From contig NC_133896.1 in NCBI RefSeq assembly GCF_964199755.1, forward strand, positions 91,806,215 to 91,870,214: a stretch of 64,000 bases of DNA, given 5' to 3'. The stretch comes from Larus michahellis (taxonomy: Eukaryota > Chordata > Aves > Charadriiformes > Laridae). Below the pieces are notes generated by a model that saw nothing but the letters and a program-made list of their open reading frames with translations, made no database searches and had not been told where the DNA came from. Every line of letters starts with the position of its first letter. Position 1 is the stretch's first letter. The position numbers were made by a program, and so were the translations under genes. This document shows positions 59,141 to 64,000 of the stretch, in pieces.

Positions 59141-60595
59141 ATAAAATCATAGAATCACAGAATGGGTTGGATTGGAACAGACCTTAAAGATCACTTAGTT
59201 CCAACCCCCCTGCCATGGGCAGGGACACCTCCCACTAGACCAGGTTACACAAAGCCCCATCCAGCCTGGCCTTGAACACCTCCAGGGATGGGGCATCCAC
59301 AGCTTCTCTGGGCAACCTGTTCCCGTGCCTCACCACCCTCACAGTAAAGAATTTCTTCCTGATATCTAACCTAAACCTCCCCTCTTTCAGTTTGAAACCA
59401 TTACCCCTCATCCTATCACTACACTCCTGATAAACAGCCCCTCCCCATCTTTCTTTTAGGCCTCTTTTAGGTACTGGAAGGCTGCTATAAGGTCTCCCTG
59501 GAGCCTTCTCTTCTCCAGGCTGAACAAGCCCAACACTCAGCCTGTCTTCATAGGAGAGGTGCTTCAGCCCTCGGATCATCTTCATGGCCTCTGGACTCAC
59601 TCCAACAGGTCCATGTCCTTCTTGTGATGAGGACTCCAGAGCTGGATGCAGTACCCCAGGTGGGGTCTCACAAGAGCAGAGTAGAGGGGGAGAATCACCT
59701 CCCTTGACCTGCTGGCCATGCTGCTTTTGATGCAGCCCAGGATGTGGTTGGCTTTCTGGGCTGCAAGTGCACGTTTCTGTGTCAGGTCGAGCTTCTCATC
59801 AAGCAACATCGCCAAGTCCTTCTCCTCAGGACTGCTCTCCATTCTCCGCCTAGCCTGTATCTGTGTTTGGGATTGCCCTGATCCAGTTGCAGGACCTTGC
59901 ATTTGGCCTCATTGAACTTCATGAGATTCACACAGGCCCACCTCTCAAGCCTGCCCAGGTCCCTCTGGATGGCATCCCTTCCCTCCAGCATGTCAAGTGC
60001 GCCACACAGTTTGGTGTCATCAGCAATCTTGCTGAGGGTGCACTTAATCCCAGTGTCCATGTCACTGACAAAGATGTTAGTGCCAGTCCCAATGCCGACC
60101 CCTGAGGAACACAACTCATCACTGGTCTCCATTTGGATATTGAGCCATTGATCACAACTCTTTCAGTGCAACCATCCATCCAATTCCTTATCCACCGAGT
60201 GGTCCATCCATCAAATCTGTGTGTCTCAAATTTAGAGACAAGGATGTCGTGCAGGACAGCGACAAATGCTTTGCACGAGTCCAGGATGATGATGTCAGTT
60301 GCTCTTCCCTTATCCACCAATGCTGTAATACCATCATAGAAGGCATTACAAATGTGTCAGACACAATTTTCCCTTAGTGAAGCCCTGTTGGCTGTCACCA
60401 ATCACCTGCTTATTTTCCATGTGCCTTAGCATAGTTTCCAGGAGGATCTCCTTCATGATCTTGCCAGGCACAAAGGTGAGACTAACCAGCCTGTAGTTCC
60501 CTGGGTCTTCCTTTTTCCTTTTCTAAAATGGGGGTTATGTTTCCCCTTTTCCGGACAGTGGGAGCTTCACTGGACTAATTGATATCTGTCTTGCC
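59141..60595 (-). repeat. CR1 LINE, longest copy in the window
   Basis: Read on minus it spans reverse transcriptase ([42 protein letters not shown]) through the ORF2 C-terminus ([20 protein letters not shown], then [19 protein letters not shown]) to the 3' end. On plus the tail is AATCATAGAATCACAGAATG followed by CCATGGGCAGGGACACCTCC. About 1.45 kb; the frame has several breaks. The 5' edge is approximate. Confidence 0.94.
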
Positions 60596-60984
60596 CTCTT
60601 GTATTAGACCTCCACTTTCATCGTTTAACATATTGTTGCCAGAACGAATCTTTTCCTACCTATGAAGTCAGCACACGCTTCTTCTGTCTCTAATAGATCC
60701 TCCCTCCAGATCTATACATTGCCCCACAATGCCATCCAGAAGGTCTGACGTGCTTGTCACGCCTGTCAAGTTGTTGGGTGGCTTCCTCTTACAGTAATAT
60801 CAGCCTTATGTAAATATTTCCTCTAGACAGAGAATTTTACTTTCCTTTTGAGGTAAATCACGCTCTACACGGGCTCTGTGAGAAAGTCCCTATCAAAACC
60901 TTGCAAACGGCTATGGGGAATTCTGTCATGTTCACCAACCCCTGCTCCACTGTGACAGCTTTGAGAGTGGATGTCTAGTTTTAG

Positions 60985-61402
60985 GAGCATAGAATTAAGG
61001 CTTTCTCTAGCCCAGCCACCTACTCAAAGCAGGATCAGATGAGGTTACCCTGGACTATGTGGAGTCTGGTCTTGAAAAGCTCCAAGGATGGAAACTCCCC
61101 AACTTCTCTGTGATACCTTTTGCAATGCCTGACTGTCCTCACAGTGAAAACATTTTTCCCTATATTCAGTATGAATCTCTGTTTCTTCAGTCGATGCCCG
61201 TTGCCTCTTGTCCCTCTGCCATGCCCCACTGAGAATAGCTAACTCTGTCCTCTTCCAGTAACCACCTTGTAGGTATGGGGAGGCTGCAATTATGTCTCCT
61301 GGAGCCTTCTCTTCTCCATCTGAACAAGCCCAGTTCCCTCAGCATCTCCAGCCCCCAGACCTTTTTGTGGCCTTCCGCTGGACTCACTCCAGCTGATCAA
61401 TG
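60985..61402 (-). repeat. Older CR1 fragment
   Basis: On minus it encodes a diverged ORF2 end (RGTRGNGHRLKKQRFILNIG, then KNVFTVRTVRHCKRYHREVG). It lies head-to-tail with the younger copy at 59.1-60.6 kb, and is more diverged. Confidence 0.85.
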
Positions 61403-62525
61403 TTTGGCAAGGTAGCATTAGTATCTAGAATTGTTAGCAGTCTCCCACCACTTCGGAGTAACAGGTGTGTTTGTCCACATGTATCCCATGGCCCTTCCCG
61501 CTTTACTGTGTGCTCCCTTACCTGGCTGTGCTGCTCTGTGTTTGTGGGACATGGGCTGCTTCGTGCTTTCTGGTGTTGTAAGCAGGAAAATGATCTGAGG
61601 ACACCCAATCCAAAGGAACTGTATGAATGTAAGCAACGTAAGGAACTCCTCCTAGCTAGGCCTCAGGTCTGTGTGGGTTGTTTCACCTAAGAAAAGGAGC
61701 CAGGGTGGAGTCAAGTCTAACTGTAGTATAATTATTTTTATCTGCAATGGATGTACAAAGTCCTGTTTCTCTGATATAAAACAATATTATGCAGTTTTTA
61801 TTTTAAGTTCCTTTGAGTCAGCATTTTCCCCTCAAAATGCTTGCTGTCTTCTTTTTCTGTCTCCCTCTCTCTCTCTCTCTCTGGTGCTGCCTTGACTACT
61901 TTCCCTGTGTGCTCTTGTGCTCTCCCTTTCTTGCATACATGTGCTCTCAGCAGTGATCAAAGCAACGTGCATATTCTGGGGTTGAAAGATAAATAATTCT
62001 GTACATCAATTATCTTCTCTGTGCTCTGGCTTCTTCTGCCATCTAATTACTTTCTTTTTGACTATCCATTTTTCTTAGTCTTTTGGTTTCTTTGTGAGTT
62101 CGTGCAGCAGAAGCCATCATGGTGGGATTTTGACCTTTCAAGAGATTTCCCCCTCTAACTTAAACTCTCCTGTCTTGGTCTTCCACTCTGACCAGGAATC
62201 GTGCTGACATTGAACAACTGGCAATGACCCTCCATCACATCAGCATCCCCATAAGAACTGGAAGGAATTGCTGAACTAGAGGCAGAAGCTGGCTCTAGGT
62301 GACTTCGTTACCATCCCTGACAGATGACCAGTGACCAGCAATCCAAAGCAGCACCCGTCAAGAGAGAGGTGTGCCCATCTATCTCCCAGATGCAGATGAG
62401 GGGAATGACCTGCCTGTGGCATTCCTAGAGGGGAATGACTTCTCCCAGTGTTTTTCTTTGTGCCTCCTAAGCCCACCAGCAGGCTCAGCCATCACAGCGA
62501 GACTCTTCCCTCATCCCCGCTGGGC
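61403..62525. other. LPAR5: Upstream region and probable 5' UTR of LPAR5
   Basis: No coding exon is seen. A polypyrimidine stretch ending GTGCCTCCTAAG at about 62470 is a plausible acceptor for the coding exon, which would place non-coding LPAR5 first exon(s) further upstream. A short CT repeat lies at 61865-61881. Confidence 0.5.
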
Positions 62526-63638
62526 ATGTCAGCTTCTAACGCGTCTCAGACATGCAAGGATTACAGCTTCTACCACCACCTCCTCCTGCCTGGCTACATC
62601 CTGATATTCGTTACAGGTCTGCTGCTGAACGTGATGGCCCTATGGATATTCATCCGCTACCTGCGCCTGAAGTCTGTGGTGATGATCTACATGTTCAACC
62701 TGGCCGTGAGCGACCTCACCTTCACGCTCCCACTGCCGCTGCGACTCTACTACTACTCCAACCACCACTGGCCCTTTGGTAACACCCTGTGCCAGGTCTC
62801 TGGCTCTGTCTTCCAGATCAACATGTATGGTAGCTGCCTCTTCCTCCTGTGCATCAATCTGGACCGCTATGTTGCCATTGTCCACCCACTTCGCTGGCGG
62901 CATCTGCGGCGCCCCAAGGTGGCTAAGCTCCTTTGCCTGTTCGTCTGGGTTGTGATCTTCATGGGCTCCATCCCCACAGCCATAGTCCACAAGCAAAACC
63001 ACTGTAATGTACCGAACCGGACCGTTTATCTGTGCTTTGAAAGCTTCAGTGACGACATATGGCAGAAGAACCTCTTCCCCCTAGTTGTCCTGGCTGAAAT
63101 CTTGGGGTTTCTCCTGCCCCTCAGCGCTGTAACATACTGCTCGATTCGGATCTTTCAGGAGCTCTGCAAGGACGGCCAGACGAAGACCCTGCGACAGCAG
63201 AAGACAGTCCGTCTCCTCTTGGTCAATCTGGTCATCTTCATCATCTGCTTTGTGCCCTATAACACTACCCTGGCAGTTTATGGGATGATAAAGGCCCAGG
63301 TGATTAAAGTTCAGGAAGAAACACGGACCTCTGTGCGCCAAGTGCTAATTATGACAATGCTGTTGGCCAGCATGAACTGCATGCTGGACCCCTTGATCTA
63401 CTACTTTAGTACTGAGGGTTTCCGTAACACCTTTAAGAAACTGCGGCGGGGACAAGCCTGGGACTCAGATATAGGGACGCTTAAGAATCAGGTTGTGGAC
63501 AATAAGTCAATCCGAGACCGCGCTGTCTCAAAAGTAAAGAAGTTCCCAGCTGAAAACTTTATCCATCCCAGTGAATCTTTGCCATCACTTCCTACTGCAG
63601 TATTTTTGAATGGCCCTATTGAGGACTCGGAAATATAA
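62526..63638 (+). CDS. LPAR5: Lysophosphatidic acid receptor 5, class A GPCR, 370 aa
   Basis: This plasma-membrane receptor for lysophosphatidic acid couples to G proteins of the G12/13 and Gq type. One uninterrupted coding exon gives 370 residues, against 372 in human. N5 in NAS is a glycosylation site. Seven hydrophobic segments are clear: TM1 about 20-44 with N35, TM2 51-76 with D63, TM3 with C89 and DRY at 113-115, then TM4 133-153, TM5 184-208, TM6 228-250 with CFVPY at 241-245, and TM7 with DPLIY at 288-292. C170 in YLCFESFSDDIW should pair with C89. Matches to human LPAR5 include HHWPF, NMYGSC, LCFESFSD, KTVRLLL and FVPYN-TLAVYG. The C-terminal tail differs from human. An in-frame ATG lies 26 codons upstream (62448), but it precedes a likely splice acceptor, and the start at 62526 gives the family length. 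CHD4 would be expected beyond the window end. Confidence 0.97.
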   Translation: MSASNASQTCKDYSFYHHLLLPGYILIFVTGLLLNVMALWIFIRYLRLKSVVMIYMFNLAVSDLTFTLPLPLRLYYYSNHHWPFGNTLCQVSGSVFQINMYGSCLFLLCINLDRYVAIVHPLRWRHLRRPKVAKLLCLFVWVVIFMGSIPTAIVHKQNHCNVPNRTVYLCFESFSDDIWQKNLFPLVVLAEILGFLLPLSAVTYCSIRIFQELCKDGQTKTLRQQKTVRLLLVNLVIFIICFVPYNTTLAVYGMIKAQVIKVQEETRTSVRQVLIMTMLLASMNCMLDPLIYYFSTEGFRNTFKKLRRGQAWDSDIGTLKNQVVDNKSIRDRAVSKVKKFPAENFIHPSESLPSLPTAVFLNGPIEDSEI

Positions 63639-64000
63639 CCACAGAAAGGTTATACCATTGCTGAGTCACCCGTTCAATAATGACAGCAAGACTGTGGGAA
63701 ACAGCACAGGGTAACTTAGCAAACTCTTTGAGGGAGCCCAGCAGACTGTATGTGGGTGATGGTGATGATACAAAGCTGAAGGATGAAAGGTTGTTTTGAA
63801 TAAACAGAGATGTCTCGGTGACATGGTCCCACCTGACTCTTTTGGTACAGGAAACACAGTGGGGAACGAGGACTCAAAACAAACCTGGTGCATCTAGGTC
63901 TGGTCAGCACAGATTCCTGTAGCAAGTCCATGCTGCCTGAGCACCTCCTTGGCTGCACAGTAGCACGGAGCAGTTCTGGGTACAATCAGAACACAGATAC
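63639..64000 (+). other. LPAR5: LPAR5 3' untranslated region and flank
   Basis: Non-coding sequence after the TAA. It holds one AATAAA and no other feature up to the window end. Confidence 0.6.
63799..63804 (+). terminator. LPAR5: Candidate LPAR5 polyadenylation signal
   Basis: This AATAAA lies 161 bases after the LPAR5 stop codon and is followed by a T-rich stretch (CTGACTCTTTTGG at about 63833). A longer 3' untranslated region extending past the window is equally possible. Confidence 0.45.

Noticed and set aside
62448-62525. LPAR5 start 26 codons upstream
   Set aside because: The ATG precedes a likely splice acceptor (CTCCTAAG near 62470), has a poor context, and would lengthen the receptor beyond the family size.
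1-64000. CRISPR arrays, operons, tRNA or snoRNA genes
   Set aside because: The window is vertebrate. No spaced direct-repeat array was seen, and no tRNA, box C/D or box H/ACA structure could be supported by eye.

Overview
The window is nuclear DNA from a bird. It is rich in CR1 LINEs of several ages and subfamilies, has no primate- or rodent-type SINEs, and carries spliced vertebrate genes in an order related to human 12p13 (ING4, ACRBP, LPAR5). Four protein-coding genes can be read exon by exon with consistent splice phases. ING4 is on + (2199-16828, 8 coding exons, 249 aa). ACRBP is on + (29862-47007, 10 coding exons, 510 aa). A WNT4-type ligand gene, best called WNT4B-like, is on - (51697-48022, 5 coding exons, 348 aa). 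LPAR5 is on + (62526-63638, one coding exon, 370 aa).

Layout. 1-1850 has no recognisable gene. 1850-2700 is the CpG-island promoter of ING4, with ETS-like and YY1-like sites. ING4 intron 1 (12.2 kb) is unusually free of recognisable CR1 and holds remnants that look like very old SINE/LINE sequence. 17.66-29.86 kb is intergenic, with two CR1 copies, two old CR1 scraps and a probable solo LTR. ACRBP spreads over 17 kb. Its intron 1 carries a 302-nt pure pyrimidine run including 27 copies of CTTTT. Introns 2 and 5 carry four CR1 copies and three copies of a dispersed repeat I cannot name. ACRBP and the WNT gene are convergent, with stop codons about 1.0 kb apart. 51.7-62.5 kb is intergenic, with a small GC-rich island, an old LINE and two CR1 copies upstream of LPAR5.

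The genes do not form a pathway. ING4 is a chromatin reader of HBO1-type acetyltransferase complexes. ACRBP is an acrosomal proacrosin-binding protein. The WNT gene encodes a secreted morphogen. LPAR5 is a lysophosphatidic acid receptor. The most notable points are: (1) a complete second WNT4 paralogue between ACRBP and LPAR5, where I recall no WNT gene in human; (2) an apparently intact avian ACRBP whose intron-5 donor overlaps an in-frame stop, so reading into the intron would give a short form like mouse ACRBP-V5; (3) an in-frame upstream ATG that could extend ING4 by 50 residues; (4) the unnamed dispersed repeat family. All identifications come from reading translations and comparing with family sequences from memory. 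No database search was run.
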